NCBI RefSeq assembly: GCF_034044635.1
Contig: NZ_JAXCLX010000003.1
Location: forward strand, 62,001-126,000
DNA: 64,000 nt
Direction of reading: 5' to 3'
Source: Dongia rigui
GTDB lineage: Bacteria > Pseudomonadota > Alphaproteobacteria > Dongiales > Dongiaceae
This document shows, in pieces, positions 52,933-62,326 of the stretch; within the stretch, counting starts at the first letter, position 1, and every line of letters begins with the position of its first letter. Position numbers and translations under genes: made by a program. The notes beneath the pieces are model-generated. The model worked only from the letters and a program-made list of their open reading frames with translations. It was not told where the DNA came from and did no database searches.

Positions 52933-53858
52933 TTTGCGTCTTTGGCCGCCCGGTCGGCCTTCAGCCAGCGGAAGAGCTCCGTCATGCGCTTGGCCCGCAA
53001 GGCGGCGGCGTCTCGCTTCTGCCAGTCATAGATTCCCGGCATGCCGTCAGTCTTCAGCAATGCGTCGACTTTCTCCGGCGCCTGGGGCGCCGTCGACAGA
53101 TCCGGGATAAGCGAGTTGCCGAAGCTCACCATCGTGGCCAAACCGCCGATATCGGCCGATTCAATCGGACCGGTGATGTCGATGCGGCGACCGAACGATG
53201 CCTTTACCACGGCATCGATTGCTTCCGCCGAGGCGATGCCATCGGCCCAGAGCGCCCAGGCTTCGCGCAGCAGTGCAAATTGCAGGCGGTTGCCGATGAA
53301 GCCTTTGACCTCCTTCTCGATGACGACCGGTTCCTTGCCGGTACCGCGCACCAGCGCCACCGTGCGCGCGACAACATCCGGGGCGCAGTAAGGACCGCCG
53401 CAGATTTCAACCAGAGGAATGAGCTGCGGCGGATACCAGAAATGCGTGGCGATCACGCGCGCAGGGCGTTTGACATTGGCGATCAGTGCGCTGGCCGGCT
53501 GACCGCTGGAGGAAGCAAGGATCGTCTCTGGCCGGCACAGCGCATCGAGCTCGCCGAAGATCTTCAGTTTCAGCGGCAAGTCCTCGGTGACCGCCTCGAT
53601 CACCATGGCGGCATCGCGGGTGGCGTCCAACGTCGTGCCGGTGGCGATGCGCCCGATCGCGGCCGTCGCTTCCATGCTTGTCATCAGATCATTGGCGACG
53701 AACTCGGCGAGACTGGCCTTTATCTTGCCAAGCGCTGTATCGAGGCTTGCCTGGTTGCGGCCGATCATCTGGACCGGATGACCAGCGGCGGCAAAGACCT
53801 GTGCCACGCCATGTCCGATGATGCCGTTGCCGATCACGGCAATGCGTTCCGCCCCCAT
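52929..53858 (-). CDS. 3-hydroxyacyl-CoA dehydrogenase-family protein
   Basis: The 309-residue enzyme has an N-terminal NAD-binding motif (AVIGNGIIGHGVAQVFAAAGH), an ATHFWYPPQLIPLVEI segment and the later KEVKGFIGNRLQFALLREA region of the 3-hydroxyacyl-CoA dehydrogenase family. The family also includes L-carnitine and related hydroxy-acid dehydrogenases. It heads a two-gene operon with the FAD oxidoreductase, suggesting one catabolic route. ATG at 53858 follows AGGAGG. Confidence 0.85.
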   Translation of the reverse strand: MGAERIAVIGNGIIGHGVAQVFAAAGHPVQMIGRNQASLDTALGKIKASLAEFVANDLMTSMEATAAIGRIATGTTLDATRDAAMVIEAVTEDLPLKLKIFGELDALCRPETILASSSGQPASALIANVKRPARVIATHFWYPPQLIPLVEICGGPYCAPDVVARTVALVRGTGKEPVVIEKEVKGFIGNRLQFALLREAWALWADGIASAEAIDAVVKASFGRRIDITGPIESADIGGLATMVSFGNSLIPDLSTAPQAPEKVDALLKTDGMPGIYDWQKRDAAALRAKRMTELFRWLKADRAAKDAK

Positions 53859-53932
53859 ACCTGCCTCCTGCACGTTTCTGAACGATTGTGCAGGAGGCTA
53901 GGATAGGTGACCCGGACCGGTCGAGCGGTTTC

Positions 53933-56125
53933 TTAGCTGGCGCGAACTTCGGCGATGAAACTCTCGACCTCGCGGTTGAGAGATTTCGCCTGTTCCGCCA
54001 TCATCTCGGCGGCATTGAGGACCCCTGCAGCGGTATCGCTAGCCGAGCGCACGGCACTTTCGACACCGTCGATATTCTGCCGCACGGATTGCGTGCCGCT
54101 GGACGCCTGTTGGGCGTTCGACGAGATCTCCCGCGTCGCTGCCGATTGTTCCTCGACCGCCGCGGCGATCGAGCTTGAAATCTCATCGATACGCTCGATC
54201 GTGCTGGTGACGCTCGCCATGGCCTTTGCCACGTTGTCAGTCGAACTCTGGATCGCCTGGATTTCGACCGAAATACCTTCCGTCGCCTTGGTCGTCTGGC
54301 TGGCCAGGGCCTTCACCTCATTGGCGACGACGGCAAAGCCCTTGCCGGCTTCGCCTGCCCGCGCCGCCTCGATCGTGGCGTTGAGCGCCAAGAGGTTGGT
54401 TTGCTCGGCAATGGCAGTGATGAGCTTCACCACTTCGCCGATCCGCTCCGAGACGACGACCAGGTTCTTCATCGTGTCGTTGGCCCGTCCGATCTCGCCA
54501 ACGGCCGTTCGCGCCACGTCCGACGAACTTGCAACCTGGCGGCTGATCTCGCTGATCGAGGCCGAGAGCTGCTCGGCCGCCGCTGCCACCGCATCGACAC
54601 TGCCCGAGGCATTGTCTGTGGCGCCAGAAGCCTCGCCGATCTTGCTCGTTGCGCCTTCTGCGACCTTGGACATCGACTGGGCGTGCTTTTGCAATTGCTG
54701 AGCGGAAGTCGTGACGCTATCAACGACGCCTTTCACCGAGCGTTCGAAACCGTCCGCCAATGCCTTCATCGCGGTGCGCTTCTCGACCTCGGCCCGTTCG
54801 GCTGCAAGCTTCTGCTCTTCTTCGAGGCGCAGCTTCTCCTGCTGCCCCTGTTTCAGAACCTCGACCGATCGCGCCAGCTCACCGAGCTCGTCACCGCGCT
54901 CGACGCCTGTCACGATCGCCGCGAAATTACCGTGTGAGACATCTGAAGTGACTTTGGCCAGCGCGACGATAGGCTTGGCAATGCGGTTCCCGAGCCAGGC
55001 GAACATCAGGGCACCGAGAATCAGTGCCACAGCAACAATGACGATCAGCGTGTAGATGAGTTCATTGGCATCTTTGAGGACAGTTGCCACCGGCACTTGC
55101 AGCACGAGCGTCCAAACCTCAGCCGGTCCACGGAAGCTGATCGGAGCAAAAACCACGAAATGCTCACCGCTGGCATCCATTTGCATCACCGGTTCGGTCA
55201 ATTTGCCGGCAACGTAGGACTCATACATCGGTTTCAGATCGACCTCGCCGGCAAAATCACCATCTTTGGTCTTGCCGATCGGCTGCCCGATGCGCTCCGG
55301 ATCGGGATTGGCCGCCCATACCCCGTCATGGCTCAGCAACAGGACTTGACCGTCGCCCATCGGTTTGATTGCCGCCAGTGTCTCGGTAACTTTGGTGAGC
55401 GGCATATCGATCGTTGCAATGCCGAAAGCCTTGCCCTCATGCATCATCGGTACGCTGATAGTTGACATCAGCACGTCGACGTTCTCGACCGGATAGATAT
55501 AGGGCGGCGTCAGCATCGTTCGCTTGGCCTGCAGAGGGTCGATATACCAACCCTGGATCCCCGCCTCGATCGTCATAATGAGCGGAACGATCGCAACCCC
55601 CTTATCGGAGGTGTTATAGTAATAAGGAACGAAACGCCCGGTTTCATCCTGCTCAGGCGCGTCACCACTCATGCTGTCGACATAGACTGGAACGTAATTG
55701 CCGTCGGCATCCGTCGCCGGCTTCTTGCCGGCAAACGGCGCATCGTCATCATAACCGTTAGGTTCGAAGGCGACAGTGGTACCCACAAATTCCGGATGCG
55801 CGCGAATGACCGAAACGGCCAGCGATTTAATGAAGCTGCGCGGCATCTGGCCTGCCTTGGCACCCTCCATCAACCTTGCCTCGGTTTCCGCGACGTCAAC
55901 GGCGGATTGGATGAAGCCGGTCACCTGTCGGCCCGTGCCGGTCGCGATCGCCTTCAGATTCGCAGCTGCGTCGCTCTTGGCTTGGTCATAGGCCATCCAA
56001 GCCGCAACGCCACCGGCACCTAGAATACCCACCAGCAGCACCGCAATGCCGGACAGCATGACGCGTGCACGCAGACCCATATGGCCAGACTTTCCCGGCC
56101 GGGCTGCCTTTGACAGCTCAGACAT
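53933..56125 (-). CDS. Methyl-accepting chemotaxis protein with dCache sensor
   Basis: This 730-residue receptor has one N-terminal membrane helix (about 20-45), a periplasmic dCache sensor (45-350, including [17 protein letters not shown] and GIATIDMPL), a second helix (about 355-378), HAMP (378-430) and a cytoplasmic signalling domain with [19 protein letters not shown]. It senses a small molecule outside the cell and controls CheA. A hairpin can hide its ribosome-binding site. No chemotaxis genes are near. Ligand cannot be told from sequence. Confidence 0.93.
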   Translation of the reverse strand: MSELSKAARPGKSGHMGLRARVMLSGIAVLLVGILGAGGVAAWMAYDQAKSDAAANLKAIATGTGRQVTGFIQSAVDVAETEARLMEGAKAGQMPRSFIKSLAVSVIRAHPEFVGTTVAFEPNGYDDDAPFAGKKPATDADGNYVPVYVDSMSGDAPEQDETGRFVPYYYNTSDKGVAIVPLIMTIEAGIQGWYIDPLQAKRTMLTPPYIYPVENVDVLMSTISVPMMHEGKAFGIATIDMPLTKVTETLAAIKPMGDGQVLLLSHDGVWAANPDPERIGQPIGKTKDGDFAGEVDLKPMYESYVAGKLTEPVMQMDASGEHFVVFAPISFRGPAEVWTLVLQVPVATVLKDANELIYTLIVIVAVALILGALMFAWLGNRIAKPIVALAKVTSDVSHGNFAAIVTGVERGDELGELARSVEVLKQGQQEKLRLEEEQKLAAERAEVEKRTAMKALADGFERSVKGVVDSVTTSAQQLQKHAQSMSKVAEGATSKIGEASGATDNASGSVDAVAAAAEQLSASISEISRQVASSSDVARTAVGEIGRANDTMKNLVVVSERIGEVVKLITAIAEQTNLLALNATIEAARAGEAGKGFAVVANEVKALASQTTKATEGISVEIQAIQSSTDNVAKAMASVTSTIERIDEISSSIAAAVEEQSAATREISSNAQQASSGTQSVRQNIDGVESAVRSASDTAAGVLNAAEMMAEQAKSLNREVESFIAEVRAS

Positions 56126-56128
56126 GAT

Positions 56129-56155
56129 CTCTCCCCGTTGTTAGCTAACGGAGAG
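56129..56155 (-). promoter_or_regulatory. Hairpin that can sequester the chemoreceptor ribosome-binding site
   Basis: CTCTCCCCGTT (56129-56139) and AACGGAGAG (56147-56155) pair over 9 bp with a 2-base bulge around a 7-base loop. On the minus strand the GGGGAGAG strand, just 3 bases before the ATG, is the ribosome-binding site, so pairing would block it. This may regulate translation. Confidence 0.45.
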
Positions 56156-56252
56156 CATGCGGTGAGATACTTAATTCCCAATTAATAGGATTTTAACAGG
56201 ATCGACGACCTACGGCGCGCCAAGCCAGGGCCTCCAACACGGCGCCGCAGGC

Positions 56253-57629
56253 TCAAAGATCGAGCTGGTGGCTTTCGCCTGAGAATTCGCACATGCCGCC
56301 GGGTGCCCCGGATTCATCCTGGCTGTTGTGCCAGATGCCAGGAAGAAACAGCGGTTTGTTTTTCTTGATCGGCGCGGTGGCAGCAAGGCGGGCCTGCTTG
56401 CCGCCTTCGGCCTGCGAATAGACAACGCCCACGCCATAGATCAGCGCCGCCTCGTCGTCCCAGGTGACCCGCAGCACGGTCACGTCGCGACCGGCTTCAT
56501 CCTTGCCCGGCCAGCTTGTCACCTTGGGCAGGGCGGCCGGTTTCCTGGCGCCGACATTGACGCTGCCATCGAGGCCGATGCCGAGCTGGAAATACTGCTT
56601 CACCGGCCCCTGCTCCGTGTCGCCTTCCGGCTGCTCGCCTTCGGCCGCAGTCCAGATCTCGACATGCGGGCGGCTGATCCAGGAGGCACCGGCCACAGCT
56701 TGTGCCGCCAATGGATCATAGACCTGAATGAGGAGCGATTTGCCGGTCTCGGCGATGACGCGCATTTCGGCGGCATCGCCGGCGGCGGCCGGCTTGCCAT
56801 AGACCAGGAAGCCCTTGCTGCCATCGCTCTTCACCGACAGGCCGCAGGTGCCAAGGGTCGTTCCCGCCGGCAGGGGTGACGGGTCAACATCGAAGGGCAT
56901 CGGCACAGCGTAAGCGGCGACGACACCCGGCTCCGGCTGCGGATCGAGTGGCTTGGCGAAATCGGTCGTTGCCACTGGACAGCCGATTTCGGCGTCCGAC
57001 CAATCCTTGCGCGGTGCCGGCGCAAACGCGCGCGCTTCCAGCTTGCGGCGGTCGACCACCGTCAGTTCGCCTGTCTCAGGTGCGGCATTGTGATAAGAGC
57101 AGTCGCTCTCGCCGATCAGTGCGAGCGGCGACAATTGGAAGGTCGTTGCCGTATCCCAGCGCCAGGCCGAGCCACCCGATTGCGTGTGGGTGAGGCGGTT
57201 GTCGCCGACCTCGATTTCGTCATAGCCCGTCTGCGCCGAACCATAGCCGTCATTGCAGAGCGGCAGCAGTTTGACCGGCGGGGCACCATCGGCCAGCAGC
57301 CAGATCTCGCGCCCGCCATCGACCTTGTCCATGTTCTCGAGCGCTTCCTCGGTGGAGCGGCATCCTTCCTCCGGGAAATAATTGGGGAGGTCGGCAAGTC
57401 CGAAGACCAGGTCGGCGATGCGCAGCCTCTCGCCCTTGGCGCCCTTTCCAGCGGGCGTCACCTGCGTCACCTGGCAGGTCGGCCGGTCGGCGCAAACCAA
57501 CTTCTTTTCATCCGGCGATAGATCCTCGGCCCAGGCCAGATGCGGCCAGGCGAGAGCCATGAGGGCCAGTGCCGTAGCGGCAAGAAGCTGATGCGGACGA
57601 TAAGCCGGGACGGCAAGGGTTCGGGTCAC
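56253..57629 (-). CDS. Secreted protein of unknown function
   Basis: This 458-residue protein (GTG start at 57629; ATG at 57674 is an alternative, directly after the mobA stop) has a signal peptide ending near AWAED. The body holds several cysteines, a CADRPTCQV segment, the pair CRSTEEALENMDKV, a mid-region of beta-rich sequence and a C-terminal GIWHNSQDESGAPGGMCEF. No domain is recognised. The gene lies downstream of mobA and upstream of the chemoreceptor region. A role in the periplasm is inferred from the signal only. Confidence 0.65.
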   Translation of the reverse strand: MTRTLAVPAYRPHQLLAATALALMALAWPHLAWAEDLSPDEKKLVCADRPTCQVTQVTPAGKGAKGERLRIADLVFGLADLPNYFPEEGCRSTEEALENMDKVDGGREIWLLADGAPPVKLLPLCNDGYGSAQTGYDEIEVGDNRLTHTQSGGSAWRWDTATTFQLSPLALIGESDCSYHNAAPETGELTVVDRRKLEARAFAPAPRKDWSDAEIGCPVATTDFAKPLDPQPEPGVVAAYAVPMPFDVDPSPLPAGTTLGTCGLSVKSDGSKGFLVYGKPAAAGDAAEMRVIAETGKSLLIQVYDPLAAQAVAGASWISRPHVEIWTAAEGEQPEGDTEQGPVKQYFQLGIGLDGSVNVGARKPAALPKVTSWPGKDEAGRDVTVLRVTWDDEAALIYGVGVVYSQAEGGKQARLAATAPIKKNKPLFLPGIWHNSQDESGAPGGMCEFSGESHQLDL

Positions 57630-57674
57630 GATGTTTTTTTCCCTGAGAGGGTGACGGCTGGGACGATGACGCAT

Positions 57675-58337
57675 TCACCCGCGGCCCGGCGTTTTGAGGA
57701 GGCCTTCGGCCAGCGCCAGATCTTCGGGTGTGTTGGCATTGAAGAAAGGGTCGACGGCGCCGCCCGGGAGGTTCACGACGCCCGGGAAATTTACCGCACT
57801 GGTGCGATGGCGATCACAGAAGGCTTCGACCTTGCGCAGATTCTCGAGCCCCAACGCGAGGCGCAGATCCTTGCGCAAGGCGACCCGCCACAGGCCGATC
57901 ACCGGATGCCTGCGACCGTTGCTGGCGGCAATAGCGATATGGGCACCGGCTTGGGCGGCCTCTCCCAGCCGCGCTACCAGATCCGCCGGCAAAAAGGGAC
58001 AATCGGTCGACACGCTGAGGACGTATTCGGAACCCGGCCGCTGGCTGGCCGCCCAGTCCAGGCCGGCCAGAATCCCAGCGAGCGGACCCGGCTGCCCCGC
58101 AATCTCATCCGGCACGACCTCCAGGCCGAACTTGGCAAAGCGGGTGGGATCGCCGTTGGCGTTGACCACCATTTCGCGGACTTGGGGACGGAGGTTCTGA
58201 ATGACGTGGTCGAGGAGGGGTCGGCCTCCCAACAGGCGCAGACACTTATCGCCACCGCCCAGGCGTGATGCGCGGCCACCAGCCAGCAGGATGGCAGGGA
58301 TCGGCGTGGGCTGACCAGGAATCGAACGGAGCGGCAT
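57675..58337 (-). CDS. mobA: Molybdenum cofactor guanylyltransferase
   Basis: The 220-residue enzyme joins GMP to molybdopterin. It has the nucleotidyltransferase motif ILLAGGRASRLGGGDK, LGGRPLLDHVI, GQPGPLAGILAGLDWA and STDCPFLP. The N-terminal 15 residues precede the motif and may not be translated in full. No other molybdenum genes are in the window. Confidence 0.9.
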   Translation of the reverse strand: MPLRSIPGQPTPIPAILLAGGRASRLGGGDKCLRLLGGRPLLDHVIQNLRPQVREMVVNANGDPTRFAKFGLEVVPDEIAGQPGPLAGILAGLDWAASQRPGSEYVLSVSTDCPFLPADLVARLGEAAQAGAHIAIAASNGRRHPVIGLWRVALRKDLRLALGLENLRKVEAFCDRHRTSAVNFPGVVNLPGGAVDPFFNANTPEDLALAEGLLKTPGRG

Positions 58338-58396
58338 CAGCGAAGGCTAGCATGACACGGATTTTCTTGAGAACCCCGTGGCGCGCGTGCCCCTGC

Positions 58397-58458
58397 CAAA
58401 GCGCCGGGTCAAAACGCCTGTGCCAAAACGCCTGTGCCAAAACGCCCGTGCCAAAACG
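58397..58458. repeat. 14-bp tandem repeat array between mobA and recA
   Basis: AAAACGCCTGTGCC occurs at 58411-58424 and 58425-58438, then with one change (AAAACGCCCGTGCC) at 58439-58452, followed by a partial unit AAAACG (58453-58458). A diverged copy (58397-58410) precedes them. The region between mobA and recA (58338-58548) holds no gene that I can support. Confidence 0.85.
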
Positions 58459-58548
58459 ACGAAACGCGCCGGCCCAGGGCGCAAGGCCCGGATCGGCGCG
58501 TTTGCCGGAGAGAGACCAGAGCCGCCGGCCGAGACCGACGGCGATTGT

Positions 58549-59631
58549 TTAATCCTCTGACACTTCCTTTTCGCCACTGGCATCCATCATGGCGCCGGCG
58601 ACCAGGCCCGCATTGGCGCGGATCTTCTGTTCGATTTCCTTGGCCATGGCGCCATTTTCGCGCAGGAACGACTTGGCGTTCTCGCGACCCTGGCCGATGC
58701 GCTGGCCGCTATAGGAGAACCAGGCACCGGACTTCTCCACCACCCCGGCGGCGACGCCGAGATCGATGAGCTCGCCCATCTTGGAAATGCCTTCGCCATA
58801 CATGATGTCGAATTCGACCACCCGGAACGGCGGCGCCAGCTTGTTCTTGACCACCTTCACCTTGGTCTGGTTGCCGACCACGGTTTCCTTGTCCTTGATC
58901 GCACCGATGCGGCGGATGTCGAGACGGACCGAGGCATAGAACTTCAGCGCGTTGCCGCCGGTCGTCGTTTCCGGGTTGCCGAACATGACGCCGATCTTCA
59001 TGCGGATCTGGTTGATGAAGATGACCATGGTCTTCGAGCGGCTGATCGAACCGGTCAGCTTGCGCAGCGCCTGGCTCATCAGGCGGGCATGGAGGCCGAC
59101 ATGGCTGTCGCCCATTTCGCCTTCGAGTTCGGCGCGCGGCACCAGGGCTGCCACGGAATCGATCACCAGGATGTCGATGGCGCCGGAGCGCACCAGCGTA
59201 TCGGCAATTTCCAGCGCCTGTTCGCCGGCATCCGGCTGCGACACCAAGAGGTCGCCGACATTGACGCCAAGCTTGGTGGCATAAGAGGGGTCAAGCGCGT
59301 GTTCGGCATCGACATAGGCGCAGGTACCACCGGCTTTCTGGGCCTCGGCGCAGACTTGGAGAGCCAGGGTCGTCTTGCCCGAGCTTTCCGGGCCGTAAAT
59401 CTCGACGATGCGGCCGCGCGGCAGGCCGCCGATGCCCAGCGCGATATCAAGACCCAGCGAACCCGTTGAAACAACTTCGGTTTCAACCGCCTGCTCGCTG
59501 GAGCCCAGACGCATGATCGAGCCCTTGCCGAAGGCGCGCTCAATCTGCGACAGCGCCGCATCCAATGCCTTGTTCTTATCCATATTATCTTTGCCGTCCC
59601 TGTCCGTAATCCGCACGACGTTCTGCGACAT
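58549..59631 (-). CDS. recA: Recombinase RecA
   Basis: The 360-residue recombinase has [16 protein letters not shown]-type Walker A (GPESSGKT), [32 protein letters not shown], the loop [13 protein letters not shown], and a C-terminal acidic tail ending SGEKEVSED. It drives homologous recombination and the SOS response. Start ATG at 59631 (MSQNVVRIT) after GGGAGA. The promoter carries an SOS-like box. The frame can be extended 5 codons upstream, which is not preferred. Confidence 0.97.
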   Translation of the reverse strand: MSQNVVRITDRDGKDNMDKNKALDAALSQIERAFGKGSIMRLGSSEQAVETEVVSTGSLGLDIALGIGGLPRGRIVEIYGPESSGKTTLALQVCAEAQKAGGTCAYVDAEHALDPSYATKLGVNVGDLLVSQPDAGEQALEIADTLVRSGAIDILVIDSVAALVPRAELEGEMGDSHVGLHARLMSQALRKLTGSISRSKTMVIFINQIRMKIGVMFGNPETTTGGNALKFYASVRLDIRRIGAIKDKETVVGNQTKVKVVKNKLAPPFRVVEFDIMYGEGISKMGELIDLGVAAGVVEKSGAWFSYSGQRIGQGRENAKSFLRENGAMAKEIEQKIRANAGLVAGAMMDASGEKEVSED

Positions 59632-60018
59632 AAGCGTCTCTCCCACCTTAGATCACAGCACCGCAGCAGTGACAATTCGGCGCCGAATGAAGCTATATGT
59701 ACATTCTTTGTTCCGCTTGTAAAGGAATTAGATCGAAAAGAGAACGATTGCGAGATTTTTCCCCAAAACCAACAAGATATGGTGGATTTGCGCGGCCGAG
59801 CGCCACAATGGAACTGGCTGCCGGCCCGGTTCACGGCCGCAATCCGTGCCGCTCGAATCGGCTGTTTCGCATTAATCGAGCCGGAATAAGAATTAATCTT
59901 AAAAGATGCTTGTGATCTGGCTTACAAAGGCTGCGCTCTCACATTGCCCGCCACCCGGCCTTCCGGCACGATGCCCACGACTTTCCGTTCATGCCTGCCA
60001 GAAATCCGGGGAACCTTC
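59632..60018. other. 387-base divergent region between recA and lemA
   Basis: It contains the recA promoter and SOS-like box near 59694-59723, and a relatively AT-rich stretch around 59690-59780. The part next to lemA (59800-60018) holds no gene that I recognise; an in-frame upstream extension of lemA is not supported. Confidence 0.5.
59694..59723 (-). promoter_or_regulatory. recA promoter with LexA-like SOS box
   Basis: On the minus strand TTTACA (59723-59718), an 18-base spacer and CATATA (59699-59694) form the probable promoter. The spacer and -10 edge hold a direct repeat GAAC-N7-GTAC (59713-59699). This is the alphaproteobacterial SOS box GAACN7GAAC (equally GTTCN7GTTC) with one mismatch, so LexA would repress recA here. 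Confidence 0.6.
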
Positions 60019-60600
60019 ATGACCGTTTTATGGGTGCTGTTGGCTGTCGTCGTCATCGTCGTGGTCTGGGGGATCTTGACCTATAACCGGCTCGTCGGGC
60101 TGAAGGCGCAGGTCGCCAATGGCTGGAGCCAGATCGACGTGCAGTTGAAGCGGCGCTACGATCTCATCCCCAATCTGGTCGAGGCCGCCAAGGACTACAT
60201 GGGCTATGAGCAGGAAACGCTGCGCCAGGTAATCGAGGCACGGAACAGCGCCGTGAAGGCCAATGCCGGGGCCGGCCTGCCGACGTCTGAAACGGTCGCC
60301 GCCGAAAGTGCGCTCTCTGCCTCGGTCGGCAAGTTCTTCGCCCTCTCTGAGAATTACCCCGATCTCAAAGCCAATCAGACCGTGCAGCAGCTGATGGAAG
60401 AGCTGACCTCGACCGAGAACAAGATCGGTTTTGCCCGCCAGTTCTATAATGATTCTGCGACCAACTATAATACGGCGGTGCTGAGCTTCCCCGGCAATCT
60501 GATCGCGGGGCGCTATGACTTCGGCCAAGCTGCTTTGTGGCGCGTCGCCGAAGCCGAGCGCGCTGCGGTCGAAGCCGCGCCGAAAGTGAACCTGCGCTAA
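60019..60600 (+). CDS. lemA: LemA family protein
   Basis: This 193-residue protein has an N-terminal membrane anchor (MTVLWVLLAVVVIVVVWGI) and the LemA helical body (NGWSQIDVQLKRRYDLIPNLVE, ENKIGFARQFYNDSATNYNT). The ATG at 60019 after GGGGAA is preferred over an earlier in-frame ATG. Its gene is followed 15 bases later by a membrane M48 protease. LemA-M48 pairs are a common arrangement, but the biochemical role is unknown. Confidence 0.9.
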   Translation: MTVLWVLLAVVVIVVVWGILTYNRLVGLKAQVANGWSQIDVQLKRRYDLIPNLVEAAKDYMGYEQETLRQVIEARNSAVKANAGAGLPTSETVAAESALSASVGKFFALSENYPDLKANQTVQQLMEELTSTENKIGFARQFYNDSATNYNTAVLSFPGNLIAGRYDFGQAALWRVAEAERAAVEAAPKVNLR

Positions 60601-60615
60601 AAAAGTCTTCAGCCG

Positions 60616-61632
60616 ATGAGCGATCTCGCCGCCCCTCCGACGGTCCCAGAAGACACCGGTTCGCGCATTCACGGTACGGATTTTCTGGCGGCACAGTCTG
60701 AAAACCGGCGCAATACCTGGCTATTGATCGTCGGCCTCATCCTGCTGGGCGGCATCCTCGGCTATCTGATCGGCTGGGCGCTGGAAGCCTGGAGCGGCGA
60801 TGCGGGTTTCGAAACATTCGTCACGGTCAGTCCGCTCGGCGTTCTCGGCGCAGCCGTCCTGGCCGGCATCGGGATCGTCTCGAGCGGCGTCACCTTGTTT
60901 GCCGGCGACCGCGTCGTCACCGTGATGGCTGGCGCCAAGGAAGTCACGGCCGATCAGGAACCGATGCTGCATAACGTCGTCGAGGAAATGTCCATCGCCG
61001 CCGGCCTGCCAAAGCCAAGGGTGATGGTGATCGAGAGCGACGCTCTCAACGCCTTTGCCACCGGCATGCGCACCGATGCCGCCGTGATCGGCGTGACCCG
61101 CGGGCTGCTCAAGACCCTACCGCGCGATCAGCTGCAGGGCGTCATCGCCCATGAGATGGGGCATATTCTCAATCTGGATACGCGCTATATGGCGGCCGTC
61201 GGCATCATGGTCGGCCTCATCGCGCTGGTTTCCGACATGGCGCTGCGGTCACTCCGCGTCAGCGGCCGCGGCTCGTCCCGCAGCGGCAAGAAGGGCGGCG
61301 GGGCGGCACTCGTCATCCTGGCGATCCTGATCGTCTTTGCGATCCTTGCCCCCATCGCCGCGCAGATGGTGCGGTTCGCCGTGTCGCGCCAGCGGGAGTT
61401 CCTGGCCGATGCGACCGCGGTGCAGCTGACCCGCAACCCGCTCGGTCTCATGGGGGCGCTGCGTGCCCTCGCCGGTCACGCCTCGGGATCCGAGATCGGC
61501 AACCGGGCCATCCAGCACGTCTTCATCGTCAATCCGGTCAAGGAATTTGCCAGCAAAACCAATGCTTTCCTGGCCACTCATCCATCGATCGACGAGCGCA
61601 TCGAGCGCCTGCAGAATCTCGGCAAGGCATAA
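60616..61632 (+). CDS. M48 family membrane metalloprotease (HtpX-like)
   Basis: This 338-residue protease has two membrane helices near the N-terminus (about 35-55 and 75-95), the zinc motif HEMGH in VIAHEMGHILNLD and the third ligand in SRQREFLADATAV, plus a further hydrophobic pair between them. It is close to HtpX-type quality-control proteases. The active site is expected in the cytoplasm. It pairs with lemA upstream. Confidence 0.9.
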   Translation: MSDLAAPPTVPEDTGSRIHGTDFLAAQSENRRNTWLLIVGLILLGGILGYLIGWALEAWSGDAGFETFVTVSPLGVLGAAVLAGIGIVSSGVTLFAGDRVVTVMAGAKEVTADQEPMLHNVVEEMSIAAGLPKPRVMVIESDALNAFATGMRTDAAVIGVTRGLLKTLPRDQLQGVIAHEMGHILNLDTRYMAAVGIMVGLIALVSDMALRSLRVSGRGSSRSGKKGGGAALVILAILIVFAILAPIAAQMVRFAVSRQREFLADATAVQLTRNPLGLMGALRALAGHASGSEIGNRAIQHVFIVNPVKEFASKTNAFLATHPSIDERIERLQNLGKA

Positions 61633-61751
61633 ACTCCATACCGATCAGCTAGATAGGGCCATGGCCGACGGCCGGTTTACTATCGGGAGGCTTCCTGCTA
61701 GAACCCGGCCGCTTTCCAGACAAACCTTTAAAGACTGATCAGGTTGACGCC

Positions 61752-62318
61752 ATGAAGATCAACGGCAATGCCATTCGCCCGGGCAACATCATCGAACACC
61801 AGGGCCGCCTCTGGCGCGCCGTGAAGACCCAGCACGTGAAACCGGGCAAGGGCGGCGCCTTCCTGCAGGTCGAGTTGAAGGACATCCGCGACGGTACCAA
61901 GCTCAACGAGCGCTTCCGCTCGGCCGATATCGTCGACCGCGTCCGCCTCGACGAGCATGAGTACCAGTTCCTCTTCTCAGCCGGCGACGACTACACCTTC
62001 ATGGACAGCAACACCTTCGAGCAGCTGACGCTGAACAGCGACATGATCGGCGAGCCGGCGGTGTATCTCACCGAAGGCATGGTGGTGACGGTCGAAAGCT
62101 ATGAAGGCTCGCCCATCTCCGTGACCCTCCCCGAAACCGTCGTCTGCCTCATCGTCGAGGCCGATGCCGTTGTGAAGGGTCAGACGGCCTCCTCGTCCTA
62201 CAAGCCGGCCGTGCTCGAGAACGGTGTCCGCGTCATGGTTCCGCCGCATGTCGGCTCGGGCACAAAGATCGTCGTCCGCACCGCCGACAACGAATACATG
62301 GAACGGGCAAAGGACTGA
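61752..62318 (+). CDS. efp: Elongation factor P
   Basis: This 188-residue factor helps ribosomes through polyproline stretches. It has [20 protein letters not shown], the modification loop [10 protein letters not shown] with Lys33 at the tip, FMDSNTFEQ, and the C-terminal [25 protein letters not shown]. The modification genes (epmA/epmB) are not in the window. It begins 119 bases after the protease and precedes the inositol-monophosphatase-family gene by 8 bases, so those two are likely co-transcribed. Confidence 0.96.
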   Translation: MKINGNAIRPGNIIEHQGRLWRAVKTQHVKPGKGGAFLQVELKDIRDGTKLNERFRSADIVDRVRLDEHEYQFLFSAGDDYTFMDSNTFEQLTLNSDMIGEPAVYLTEGMVVTVESYEGSPISVTLPETVVCLIVEADAVVKGQTASSSYKPAVLENGVRVMVPPHVGSGTKIVVRTADNEYMERAKD

Positions 62319-62326
62319 TCTGAAAC

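Noticed and set aside
58265-58552. Short open frames across the 14-bp tandem array between mobA and recA
   Set aside because: They are repeat-driven low-complexity translations with no ribosome-binding site or family match.
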